A stretch of 64,000 nt of DNA from Oxytricha trifallax (lineage: Eukaryota; Ciliophora; Spirotrichea; Sporadotrichida; Oxytrichidae): contig ARYC01000087.1 in the NCBI GenBank assembly GCA_000711775.1, positions 228,006 through 292,005 of the forward strand, in the 5' to 3' direction. The translations under genes were made by a program, and so were the position numbers. Under the pieces are notes generated by a model. The model searched no databases, had not been told where the DNA came from, and worked only from the letters and a program-made list of their open reading frames with translations. Numbering within the stretch: the stretch's first letter is position 1; each line of letters begins with the position of its first letter. Positions 37,508 to 48,343 of the stretch are shown one piece after another.

Positions 37508-40500
37508 ATGGTAAAAAATCTCAGACTTTTCATTTAATTCTTTTCATACTTACTTAAAATAACTATAGAAAAAACAGCAAATACGATAGAAACAAGAGGA
37601 AACAAAGAATTTTAGAAAAGCATCCTAAATAGATGAAAGCGAAGATGATGAAGATGAGAGTGACTCAGATATTGATGATTATAAATCCAGTCCTAAAAAA
37701 TAACAGGAAAAAAAGATCCAATAATCACCGATTAAAGTATAAAAAATGCCAGTTTAAAACACCTATAATAATAAAAACAAAAAAATTAAAACTCCAAAAA
37801 CAAATTCTTAAAAGCCAATTGATAGCAGAACTTATTAATAACAAATCAAGTAGATATAATAATAACAAATCAAAAGCTAACCTATAATTCATGAATAAAC
37901 CAATAGAGTAATTTCAAGTATGAAATAAGGAAAACTATAATAGTAAAAATAAGCAGATTAGAAAGTTATTTAGAGAAATGGGAATTAGTTAAAAGCTGTG
38001 TTGAAGAATAAAAAACAGTAAATAATTAATTAATCAGATCAAGAAGAGAGTAGTGAATGTGAGGATGATGATGTTGATAGTAACCAAAATAATAACATAA
38101 GTGAAGATAGAGACAAAAAGTAGAGTATAAACAAGAAGAATATTGACAAGGCTGTTGTTGTGAGTGATGATGAGGAAGATGATAGTGATGACTAGAATGA
38201 CAGTGATGAAGATGATCAAAGTGAACAATCAAGTTAATAGGATTTAAAACATAATAGTAATCAATAAAAATAAATCAAAACAAAGAATAAAGAGTAATAG
38301 AATGAAGATAATTCTGATTAGAACAGCTCTAATGAAGATGACGATTAATCGGATGATAAAAGTAACACTTGTGATACATAACAAGATAATGATGATGATG
38401 ATTTAAATAGTGAGCTTAGCGATAGTTAAGAAATAGAACAGCTATTGGTAAAGAAACAACAAGCTCTGACTAAGCAAATTATTGAGTAAAAGTAAATGAA
38501 AGAGGATATGAACAGCAAACTAAAATAGAAGAGGAAAGTAAAGTAACAAGTAAGTGATAGTGATTAATCCCACAGTAACCAGAATTAGAAAGTTTTAAAA
38601 TTTACATAAGAATACTCTGATGAAGAGGAGAGTATAATTGTCTCGAAATCTAAATCACTCAAAAATCAAGCAAATTCATAGATAAAAACAAATGAAAGAG
38701 GCAAATAACAGTCAAGTAAAGTTTAATTCAAGTCTACTAATCATGATGAAATAAAAAATGAAGATAAACTATCCAGTTCTTAATCTTCCCTAAAAACCCA
38801 TCAGAAATTTTAAATTATAAATGATGAATTATTGCAACTAAAATTGGACTATTCTCTTCTCAAAACTGAAAATGCTTCGCTCTCTGAAAAATGTGGCAAA
38901 CTTTCTGATCTTTACAACTAATCTCTTAAAGATAACGAAAACTTGCAAGACGATATACTCTCCTTGTAGAATCTGAATAAAAACCATGAGTACACTCTTC
39001 AAGAAAAAGACTTTGAAATGGCTGTTAAACGCTCTGAAATGTCAGATTTATCCCAATAAATCCTAGAGAGAAATGTTAAAATAACCACACTAGAGGATGA
39101 AATGTATAAGTTAAGGGACTAGCTTAAGATTATAGATCAACTCAAGAGTGATTTAAAGAAAAGAAGTGAAGAGCTAGCTATAATAAAAGCCAAATATTAC
39201 CTGGATATGTACCGCATTGAGTTTAAAATTGTTGCTGAGTACCCAGATTTACATGAGGAAAATACCTAACTTCAAAATGAAAATGAAGAGCTTAAAAGTT
39301 AAGTGTTCAATTTGGAGAATGAAATTAAGCAGTCGTCGTCTTTACTTCAAAATTATCAAGTGAGTGATGATGAACAAATAACTTACATATAGTAATTAGA
39401 ATAGTAAAACACGCAAATGAGTCAATAAATTCATCAATTACAAGCATAAGAAACTAAAATAAATGAGCAATTACAGCTGCTATAAGTTTAAAATAAACGG
39501 ATGGATCTGGAAATTTAGAGTAAAAATGATGAGTTAGAAGAAAGATTAGAGAATTTCTCAAAAGTGTTAAAAAGCAACGAATAGCTGAGATTGTCTCTTA
39601 AAAATGTGAAAGCTTAATTTTAGAAGTTTAAGACTGAGAAATTTTAAGAGTTAGAAAATCAAGTTAGCGATAAAGATAATGAGATTAAGCTTTTGAAAGA
39701 AATGGTCAGAGGAAACTAATTGCATATTAAGATGAAAGAAAAAGAGTTATATCGGATGAAGTAAAAATTAATGATAGGGAATGACAATTCATCCGTAGCG
39801 TCTCAGTATTAAAATTAGTACTTTAATATTCACACACCTGGCTCAAATCAGCTTAGTATAAGAAAAGGAACCTTTAATTTTTTACATTTATAAAGGTCAC
39901 TTTAGTTCTTCGAAAGACCAATCCCCCTATAAATAAAGCGGTTTCATTAATAATAGCAGTATAAGTAGAAACCTTAAGCAACCAGTTTTCAATAGTATAG
40001 TGACCCACAATCAAAACCCCAAAACCCCTTAGTGAGGTTTATAAGTGCTTTGATTTGTAGGGTATTGTTGGGGTCTTATTGGGGTTAGTTGAGAAATTAG
40101 GCCAATTTGCAATATGAGAAATAGAAATTAGCGAAATTTAGGGTCTATATATGATGAGAAATATTTAGATTTACTGCTTAAGCTTAGGTATGGTACGAGT
40201 ATTAATATAGATTAAGTCAAACCAGTACTGAATTATGCAGCTATAGCAAAGCTCTTACACAAGAGTGCCTCTACTGTTAGGTATCACTGCATGTTAGCTG
40301 TTTAGCATTTTAATTCAGGCACTTGAAAGCATCCTGCAAGAAAATAAAAGTTCTCACAGCACCATATTGACTACCTCTGCGACTCGAAGACTTTGAAGTA
40401 TTGGGCACACTTTCCATTAGACTAGCGAGCTGTGATGTTTCATCGCAAGTTTCCTGACATGCGTATCTCTCCTTAGACTATAGCCAATATTTATAGAAGA

Positions 40501-43500
40501 AATGGTATTACTTTCAAGACTGTCAACAGAGTGAAGAGAGTGATTGATTTTACAGTGCCATTTTATAGTAATAATTTAAACTATATATATGATTAAATGC
40601 AGAGGGCTATTACTAATAACATCAAGTTCATACACGCTGATGAAGCTGTATTCACCTTCAACACTTTTATTAATAAGTCTTGGTATAAGAAGTATGATAA
40701 TATAAAAGTTTATGACTAAAGAGTGAAGGTAGTCACCCATGCAATATTAGCTGGTATAAGTGAAGATTCAGGCTTAGAGAGTTATGTTATTCACCATCGC
40801 TCTATTAAGCGAGAGTAGTATATAGAGTTCCTACATAAACTCAGAGAGAAGTATAGTAACCAAGAGATCATCCTGTTTGTTGATAACCTTTCAGTTCATA
40901 AGACTAAGGAGTCTAAGAAAGCTTATGAAGAGTTAAACATAACTCCTGTATACAACGTTCCTTATAGCCCATAATTTAATGGAATTGAATTCTACTGGAG
41001 TTAAATCAAGACTCACTACAAGAAGCTGCTGCTGTATCATCTTATGCATGACTTGCCCATCGATACAGTTGACTTAATTCAAAGCAGCTGTAAGAGAGTG
41101 AGCATAGATAAGACAACAATTTGTGCTATAGAGGGAAGAATGAATGTTTATAAATAAGTTTTAGATTTAAACGAATGAATATATTCACATATTAAATTAA
41201 CCCAGAAAGGCATTTGGCTTCTCTTTCTTCTCCTCTTCTTATGGCTTGCCTGGGCCCATGTTTCTTCTCTTAGTGCCAGCACCTGCATCTATATTCATTT
41301 CATCTGGCTTTTAAACATCTTTATAAAGTCTCTTGCTAACTTCATATATTTTCTATGACTTTCTCTCTCTGTGAACCTTTGCATTCTCTTTCATTAGGAA
41401 TATACCAGTCCCAGATTTCCCTTTAAAGTTATAAATCAATGCTTACTAGAGAGGTAAGGATGCTTCTTAAGCTCAGCGAGCCAGGCCTCACTTATTAGTA
41501 TGCCTTGCTTCTTTAAATCTTCATGAGAAATAGAGTAGCGTTTTTTGTGAGCTTCTTCAATGATCTCTTTGAGATAACTCTCTCTTAAAGTGCCAAGAAC
41601 ACCAAAGAAGAAGCTCCTTTCTGGAAGCTTGTTGGAGAGTTGTTTCTTGGTAGGAAGATAAACAACCAACTCTTCATCATTCATCTCATCCTCGTAGAGA
41701 TTAGTGACTGAAATCTCTGGGTAGTTTGGTATATCTACCAACTTTATTTCATTGTTTTTAAAGGCTTTCTTCTCATCGCAGAGTATAGCTTTTAAGAATG
41801 AAATTTTGGTACCTTCCATCGTTGGAAGGAATAAACCCACTATAGTATATGATTAAGTATATGTCACATGCTTACCATGCTAAGTGAGGTATCGATAGAG
41901 ATCTTCCTTGCTTCTAAATCTTGAGATCATTTCTTAAGCTTCAACCCTCTTCATTGCAGTACTTATAGATTCCATCCTTGTTCCTTCTCTTCTTATTGAA
42001 TTTCAAATTATAATATTTAGAGTTCTGGATCCTACTATTAAAAATCTTAGTATTAAATATGGGCATCTTATAGGAGGTCAACCTGGTAAGGATACGTGGA
42101 GAAAGCTGGCAGAAGCTGTATCAAACTTTAGAGATGAAGCTCCATTATTATCAATTTAGTTCCATTAAATTAGTACTAAATTTGTTTAAATTTAATTAGT
42201 ACCGGTACTAAATTCTTTTAAATTTAATTGGTACCAATTTAATAGTACCAAAACTTAATTAGTACCTAGTTTTAAACTAATGAGGTTTTAATGGAAAAGT
42301 TCCAAAATGGTTCAAAACCTAATTGGTACCAGTACCAACTCAATTTTATACTTGGTTGGTACCTAAATCGAAATTATTAAGTATGAAATTAGAAAAATTA
42401 TATTTATAAACTAAGCATAAATATGATCTCTAACACCTTATATTAAACCATAATTGTTGTCGTATCAACTCCTATACAGAGTGACTATAGCCAGAATAGT
42501 TATTAGAGCTTTATAATCGAAATTTAAATTTGAATTTAAACATGGCGTCCAACTTAAATCGTAAGGGAGTTTCTCTTGGAACAGGTCAATCATTACTCAA
42601 CTTTGGCTCCTCCAAGAAACCAGAAGTAATTTATATTGAAAAGGAGGTTGAGCTAAGAGCTCTAGAGTTGGAAGCTGAGGTCTTTAAAATATAAGTTTAA
42701 AACAAGAAGTAGAGTGCAGAGATAGGAGTTTAAATATAAGTTGAATTGGTTGAGGAAGATAAGGAACAGCAACCAATTGAAAAAATTAAAACATTTTAAT
42801 GTGAAGACTGCTAAAATTTCTTCTCAACTGAATCGAGCTTGAAGAGGCACATTAAAGAAGTACATTCTGGCAAAGCCAAGATCTATTTTAAACATGACAA
42901 AGTGGATGGAAGGTACCAATGCACAACATGCATGAAGTCTTATACTCACTCAGCCAAAGTAAAGAGGCATATGCAAAAGCACCACTTAAGTGAATTCCTA
43001 ATTAAAGATAAAGAAACTTAAAAGCTTATACCTGCTAAAACAAAAAATAACTCTCTTGAGTCATAAAGAGAACAGGAGGAAAGGCTCAAGAGGCAGAAGC
43101 GTTTTGAATCAATGAATCAGCCAGCAAATGGTATCTTATAGCATATCTTTAAGAGAGAGCTATGTATATACCTGCATTGAATGCAATTGATATTGAAAGC
43201 TGTATTGAAATTACTTGCATTTTGACTTGCCAAACAAGGCTAAGCTGATAGTGGTTGATGAGTATGCTTACAAAGTATATCCTTTCAAATATCTCATTAA
43301 AAATGAGCAGTATCAAAATGAATTTGCAAATGAATACATAATACCGAGGGAGGCTTAGAAAAAATAGTTTAAGAACTTGCTTAAACTTGATGGAGTTATT
43401 CTTGGGCATGGCTTTGTTTCATTAAAACTGAAAAAGTTTGAAATGACTTTAAGAGAGTATCTCTATCATAATAGATACCCAGATGATTTAAATGAGATAC

Positions 43501-44191
43501 TGTCAAGAAATGATTAAGGGTGTTTAAGAGCTCCATGAACTTGGGTATGTACATAGAGATTTGAAGCCTGAAAATGTTATGTTAAATCTCTATCCTTTAG
43601 AAATTGTAGTCATTGATTTCAATAGAGCTATAAGATAAGAAATTGTGACTTTAGCTAAGGTGCTTGGCACTCCAGGATACTTTCCAATCAGGGAGAAGTG
43701 GACTAATGGCTCTGTTTAATGGGATGTATGGGCAGTTGCTGCATAATCTTAGAGTGCGATATGGAAAATATGTCTTACTTTGGAACAAAGCACGAAAAAT
43801 AATCAATAGGTTTGGCTTCTAAACATATACAACAGGAAGATGTCTGCAATGAAATTAAGAAGCTTGTAGATATGATAATCGTGAGAGCTCCAGCTTATCC
43901 AAGATAATCGCTAGAAGACATTCATGAAGCACTCAAGAGAGCTAGATTCAAGAGGTACCACAAAGATAAGCAGATAAAATTTGTTTGAATTAATACAATA
44001 ATACTCATTAAATATTCATTAAATTCACAAAAAACCTGCATTTTCTCTACTAACCTCAATAAGACCCCAACAATACCCTACAAATCAAAGCACTTATAAA
44101 CCTCACTAAGGGGTTTTGGGGTTTTGAATGTTCTAGAGGAATTCTCTAAAGCATTTACTCTCAACTTCAGAGTCTTTCTAATATGCAATGA
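37508..44191 (+). CDS. acidic Ser/Asp/Gln-rich coiled-coil protein, split by a TBE
   Basis: ATG 37508 is followed at once by an intron (37511-37568). The N-terminal half alternates acidic runs (DESEDDEDESDSDIDDY; SDDEEDDSDDQNDSDEDD) with Q/K-rich stretches; the C-terminal half (about 38800-39780) is long coiled coil (LSDLYNQSLKDNENLQ; RLENFSKVLKSNEQLRLSL). After IES 39869-39896 the frame reads GHFSSSKDQSPYKQSGF.. up to the TBE insertion at 40009-40011. Removal of the TBE plus one AAT continues the frame as THNVLEEFSKAF. The true C-terminus is not fixed: that frame stays open to a TGA near 44394, while another frame stops at 44189-44191. Family not recognised. Confidence 0.7.
39869..39896. other. 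IES, pointer AAAGG
   Basis: 28 bp; AAAGG at 39864-39868 and 39892-39896. Removal joins QLSIRKG to HFSSSKDQSPYK, a frame typical of the rest of the gene. Without removal another frame is also open, so support is moderate. Confidence 0.6.
40012..40091 (+). repeat. left inverted terminal repeat of TBE with telomeric C4A4
   Basis: Matches the reverse complement of about 44047-44126: telomeric repeat, then TTAGTGAGGTTTATAAGTGC and GGGTATTGTTGGGG. It differs by single bases near its inner end. Confidence 0.93.
40114..41178 (+). pseudogene. TBE transposase (42-kDa type, Tc1/IS630-like DDE), one in-frame TGA
   Basis: 355 codons from ATG 40114 to TGA 41176-41178, the size of the TBE 42-kDa protein. 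N-terminal helix-turn-helix region (YAAIAKLLHKSASTVRYH) and a DDE core: FIHADEAVFTF (first Asp), ILFVDNLSVHKTKE (second Asp) and YSPQFNGIEFYWSQIK (Glu), typical of the Tc1/mariner/IS630 superfamily. In Oxytricha TBE transposases take part in programmed DNA rearrangement. A TGA at 40324-40326, after QHFNSGT, truncates this copy early; the frame beyond it is undisturbed. Confidence 0.92.
41185..41975 (-). pseudogene. TBE minus-strand (22-kDa-type) ORF, frameshifted
   Basis: From ATG 41975: a helical, charged protein (MKRVEAQEMISRFRSKEDLY; TLRESYLKEIIEEAHKKRY) reaching a TGA at 41436-41438. Just past it another frame continues coherently (FKGKSGTGIFLMKENAKV; GTKRRNMGPGKP) to TGA 41185-41187. A single-base frameshift near 41435-41445 best explains this. 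Position and strand match the 22-kDa ORF of TBEs, whose biochemical function is unknown to me. Convergent with the transposase with only a few bases between stops. Confidence 0.75.
42128..42375. repeat. GGTACC/TTAGTACTAA-type palindromic repeat cluster inside TBE
   Basis: Between the 22- and 57-kDa ORFs, about 250 bp contain many copies of short near-palindromes such as AATTAGTACC, AATTGGTACCAATT and CTTGGTTGGTACC in alternating orientation, separated by TTTAAATTTAA. No coding frame is convincing here. It may hold the divergent promoter region of the two ORFs or a protein-binding array. Confidence 0.6.
42542..43988 (+). pseudogene. TBE 57-kDa-type ORF: two C2H2 zinc fingers plus kinase-like domain, frameshifted
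   Basis: From ATG 42542. Zinc finger 1 at about 42800-42866 (FQCEDCQNFF..LKRHIKEVH) and finger 2 at about 42918-42990 (YQCTTCMKSY..VKRHMQKHH), both C-x2-C-x12-H-x3/4-H. The kinase-like part has ELHELGYVHRDLKPENVML, an IDFNRA in place of DFG, and GTPGYFPIREKW. Coding jumps frame at about 43150-43240 and 43520, and again after 43735, so the copy is broken at several points. The final block LVDMIIVRAPAYPRQSLEDI ends at TGA 43986-43988. Zinc-finger plus kinase architecture is characteristic of the third TBE ORF. Confidence 0.85.
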
Positions 44192-44399
44192 AGAGAAATC
44201 TGCAATAATCATTGTTTATTTTTTGGGAGTATTTAAAATTAGATCAAACATACTTAAAAGAGTAAAATAAAGTAAAACTATAATATTTACCAATAGTTTG
44301 ATTCGTATTTATCTACTGATTAATGAGTGTTTAAGGTGGGTTCAAATCCTTCTAAAACCCAATTTTTTTAGTTGATTAATTAAGATAACTAGTTTAAGC

Positions 44400-45190
44400 A
44401 TAATAGGTTATTTTAAGAAGTTAATTAGTATTTATTAAATCACTCTATACTAATGATTTTACTCTTTTATTAAGAAACATCTGCTGTATTAATTAATTTT
44501 TTGTTGTTGTAACATAATAAATAAGAATATTTGTTAAGAAGCTAATTTACTTTGATGCCTTAATTCTATATTTATTTTTAAATTAATAAGTCTTAAACAT
44601 TATTTAATGAAAGCAGTATCTTATATGATTAAAATGAATACTTTAACAGTTTTTATTTTACATTCCTCTCTATAATGAATTATTAAATAAGAATAAACAA
44701 ATTATATAAATGTGTTTAAAATCCTAATTGAAATTCAAGTTGTTTATTGTTGTTAGAAATTGATGATAAAACTTAAGCTATAAATTATAAAGAAAAAGTC
44801 TTTTATTCTTAATTTTATTACAAAGATTTATACAACTTCAATAGAATTGATAGCTTCTTCAAATATTACAATCAGAGTATGGTACTAATTGAACAGAAAG
44901 AATAATTTTTCAGTATTAGTGATTAACAAAGGTACAACCAGGTCCTTGGATTTTTACGATTCTTATTCAAATCTTCTGAAATATAATTTAAAATAGTTTA
45001 ATATTAAACTATATTAATTTAATATCGCATATTAAATTATATAATAAATAAAATACAATAAAATATAGAAGCTAGTAATATATGCTTGTGTATAATTATA
45101 CTAATTATGTGAATTAAGAGCACCTGACATATTCACATAAAGAAAGTCTGTTTATTCCCTAACTTTTGTTGCAATATCTACATTCTATAA
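44400..45190. other. AT-rich spacer, nothing recognised
   Basis: Beyond the end of the TBE-split gene. About 80% or more A+T, no convincing frame on either strand, no repeats I could define. Confidence 0.6.
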
Positions 45191-45440
45191 TATGATGCCA
45201 TAGAGAGCAGAATATTTGGATACTCAAAAGTAACAGAATAGAGTTGATGATTTAATGAAAATGATATATACAACTATCACTTCAATTAACTATATATAAT
45301 GGAAAATAAAACTGAGAATTAAGTCAAAGAATATAATGTAGCAGCTGCTCTCAATAGTTATTCTGAATTGAATCACATAGTGCTGTAAATTTATCTTTAT
45401 TTTGGTGTGCTGTAATTTCTGAAACAAAGTTACTATTGAA
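45190..45440 (+). CDS. small coding-like island
   Basis: Two overlapping plus-strand frames look protein-like: MPQRAEYLDTQKQQNRVDDL from about 45194 and ENQVKEYNVAAALNSYSEL from about 45309 to a TGA near 45436. The frames differ, so a small IES or intron would have to lie near 45285-45310. Flanked by featureless AT-rich DNA. No family recognised. Confidence 0.3.
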
Positions 45441-45579
45441 CAGTCTGAAGAACTATGCTGCCTACTGGTAAACTATAAACTTATCTACAGTTTAATGATA
45501 ATTGTTCACACTTTGTTCATTATCAATTTATTTACTGATGAGTACAGTAATACTAGTTGTTGTTCTCTAATTGAGATGA

Positions 45580-46160
45580 ATAAATTCAATCAGAAATCAT
45601 TCAAAGTTAATTTAATATCTCAAATTAAGATTAAAATTACCAGAACTATTAAACATTAATAAAAATAAGAAATCAAAGTCAATTTTAAAAGAGTTTATCA
45701 ATATATTGAGTTATTTAAGTTTTATATAAATAATCAGTAATCATGATATATAAAAGAATAAAAATAATTGAAATCAGAAAATAATTAAATAATACAAAAA
45801 TATAAATAATCAATTTAATAAGCAAACATATATAATTTAAATTTCTATTAAAAATAAACAATGTTTCAAAATATAAAAATATATACCAAATAAAATAACA
45901 AATTTGATAAAAAGTATCATTAAATAAAAAAAATAAATCTTAATAAGATAGAAATAAAATTATATTTTTAAATTATATAAGACTAGAAAAAATAAACAAA
46001 AAAATGAAAAATAGAAAAAAAAAGAATAAAAGAATTAATTCAAATAAATATAGATAAATTTATGAATGCATAAAAATGATAAAATAGTAAAAAAAATTAA
46101 GATATAGTATTTTAATAAAAGTAAAAATAAAATTAAAAAAAATATCCAAAAACAATATTT
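45580..46160. repeat. A-rich strand-asymmetric low-complexity block
   Basis: Dominated on the plus strand by AAATAAAAAT-like sequence with very little C or G. Noncoding. Mirrored in composition by the T-rich block at 46700-47560 on the other side of a coding-like island. Confidence 0.7.
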
Positions 46161-46720
46161 TTAGACCTCACTGAGTACGCGTTGGCCATAATTTATCTAT
46201 ACGACAGCGAATCGTCATATTATCTCATTTTTACTTGTCCACTAATGATAGTCTTGCAGGAATGTCCACCAAAGGTATTAAGTAACCGATATTTGTAGAG
46301 AATCTTCCAAAGTATATTTCTGTTGATTATGACGAGCTGATGAGCAATGTGATTTTCGTAGGATCTGATTAAAAATTAATAGAATTAACAGCCTCAATCG
46401 TTACCTATGACTGGAGCTTTGGGGACAAGATGTCATGACCATGCTTTTTTGGGGCTGTGATAAAAACTTCATTTTTTGAGAGATTTTCAACTATTATATA
46501 ATTCATCTCAAATCCTCAAAATATTGTTCTATAAGTACTATGAGTTATGAGTATTGATTGGGTCAAGTGACCATGTCCTTATCATGAATGACTCTTTTCA
46601 CGATTCTATCCATTTGGAGGTTAATATTGTTTAGCATTTTTTAATAGTCATAAAACATTATACAACATATGAGGTAAAAACTCTTCGCAATCATAAAATA
46701 TATAGTTCTAATAAAAAATT
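46160..46720 (+). CDS. cluster of coding-like segments, possible MDSs
   Basis: GC-richer than its flanks. Three plus-strand stretches look like protein in different frames: LDLTEYALAIIYLYDSESSY (46164-46260), IFVENLPKYISVDYDELMSN (46263-46440, stop TGA) and GSSDHVLIMNDSFHDSIHLE (from about 46560). Frame changes fit IESs or introns between short MDSs. Not recognised; could be pieces of one scrambled gene. Confidence 0.4.
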
Positions 46721-47565
46721 GATTAAAATATATACTATTATTTACTTTATTGAATATGGCTTAATTTTGTTAGTTAACTGTATTTTAACATTCTTCATGT
46801 GTTTTATATTTCTTGAAGATATAAATTTTTCTTGTTAAGTGCCTTTAAAATTCTTAAATCTATTTTAATTTTCATAGTATTCAATATAGCCTTTGACATT
46901 TTATCCAAATAATGAAAGCTTCATATCAAATTCTTTTTGAGCTTCACTTTCAAACCTTACATTAAAAAACATTAGTAAATCTATTTACCTTTCATTAATT
47001 TCTTAATTTTATTGTTTCATTTTTACTTTTTTTTATAGCATTTTTTATTTCCTATATCCTTATTTTGGATCATTCTACAATCTTCTTTTTGACATTTTTA
47101 TATAATCAATATTTATTTTTATATAATTATTGCCTTATTTTTAATTTAAAAAATGCTTAGGTTTAATTAGCTATATAGAATATTTTTCTTATATATATAG
47201 ATATATATATTTAATATGTTGTTTTTTTTTGGCAATTTATAAATAAAATAATTTTAATATTAGTTTTATTTGAGATTAGTAATTCTCTTTAACATTATAT
47301 CTTATATTTTTTCTAACCATTATAAAATTTAAATTTTATCGATCCTATTGAAACTTGACCTATACTTTCAAAATCCATTTATATTATAATATTTTATTAA
47401 CTTAATTATTGAATTTTTATCATTATGTTTATTTATTAATACAAACCTGTTATATTTGTTACTTAGATTAATAAGCATTCCCACTTATCACTTGACTTAT
47501 TACTAGTTGAATTAAATATTAAATATTTATATATAAATAAACATTTAAGATATCATCTAATTTTT
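46720..47565. repeat. T-rich strand-asymmetric low-complexity block
   Basis: Plus strand dominated by TTTTATTT/ATTTTTA with few purines other than A. Contains a (TA)n run near 47195-47212. Noncoding. Confidence 0.7.
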
Positions 47566-47574
47566 TGGGGAGAA

Positions 47575-47725
47575 GTTCTCACACATCACTCACTCACCAC
47601 CTGATGACAATCAATTCAATAGCAGAAAGTACTCGTTTCTCATGCAATGTTGCTTTCAGTAAAACAAATACTGCTTAAGATTGGATCTTTTGTCTTGTGT
47701 TTTTCGAATCAACTACAGTAAAAAA
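47575..47725 (+). CDS. isolated coding-like segment
   Basis: One plus frame is open for about 50 codons with ordinary composition: HSPPDDNQFNSRKYSFLMQC and KYCLRLDLLSCVFRINY. It is sharply GC-richer than flanking DNA. No start or stop context; it fits a single MDS. Not recognised. Confidence 0.35.
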
Positions 47726-48343
47726 TAAGAAATATATTAATTAGAGTTTCTATTTGTGTGTGGTTGTGTTTATAGTCACTAATAAAGAGAGTGTTATCAT
47801 CTCAAATACAATAATTAAATATTAAATCATAAATGTTTTTCAAGTTAAATTGTATTAGAATTATTTATTGCTTGATCATTTTAGGCAATATTCTCGGTTG
47901 TACAATTTATTCAGATCTTTTATACATTTAATAATAAAATTCAAAATAATTTAGTACAGGTTAATGTTAACTTATCATTATTTTCTTATATTATAATAAT
48001 CAAAAGTTTAGGAAAACCCTTTTATCTTTGATTTAAAGATAAATGTAAAAGCATAATAATCAAAGAATGATTAGTCAGCAAACTATGTCTAGGGAAATAA
48101 AACTAATGATTCAGAATAAGTAATTAAAGAATGGATAAATGCAGGAATTTAAAACAAGAAGACATTGAAATAGATTTTATAATTAGTTTCAGGCATAATT
48201 AATTATTTATAGATAAACTATTTAAATTTGTCACAAGTATTTATCTAATTTAATTTTACCGTAAATTTATTAATGTTATAATAAGGGCTTATAAATTTAT
48301 AAAAGTATTATTTGATTTAAATATACAAACAATTATAACAATA

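Larger units (their letters stand above)
40012..44126 (+). mobile_element. TBE1: telomere-bearing element (TBE1-type transposon), 4,115 bp
   Basis: Both ends start CAAAACCCCAAAACCCC, i.e. C4A4 telomeric repeats, inside inverted terminal repeats of about 78-80 bp that differ at few positions. A 3-bp target duplication AAT flanks it (40009-40011 and 44127-44129), matching the ANT rule of TBEs. It carries the three expected ORFs: a DDE transposase (+), a short ORF on the minus strand, and a C2H2-zinc-finger/kinase ORF (+). Length, ends, ORF set and target site agree with Oxytricha TBE1. The ORFs are damaged but the ends look intact. In Oxytricha these elements are removed precisely from the developing macronucleus. 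Confidence 0.97.

Noticed and set aside
38026-38232. Two minus-strand frames, one His/Tyr-rich and one Ile/Thr-rich
   Set aside because: Antisense of the Asp/Glu GAT/GAA runs of the acidic gene.
40012-40028. Telomeric C4A4 repeats as a true chromosome end or internal telomere
   Set aside because: They are the termini of a complete 4.1-kb element with inverted copies and a 3-bp target duplication, so they belong to the transposon.
45640-47560. A-rich and T-rich blocks as two arms of one large inverted repeat
   Set aside because: Composition mirrors but no extended base-by-base complementarity was found by eye; both are low complexity.
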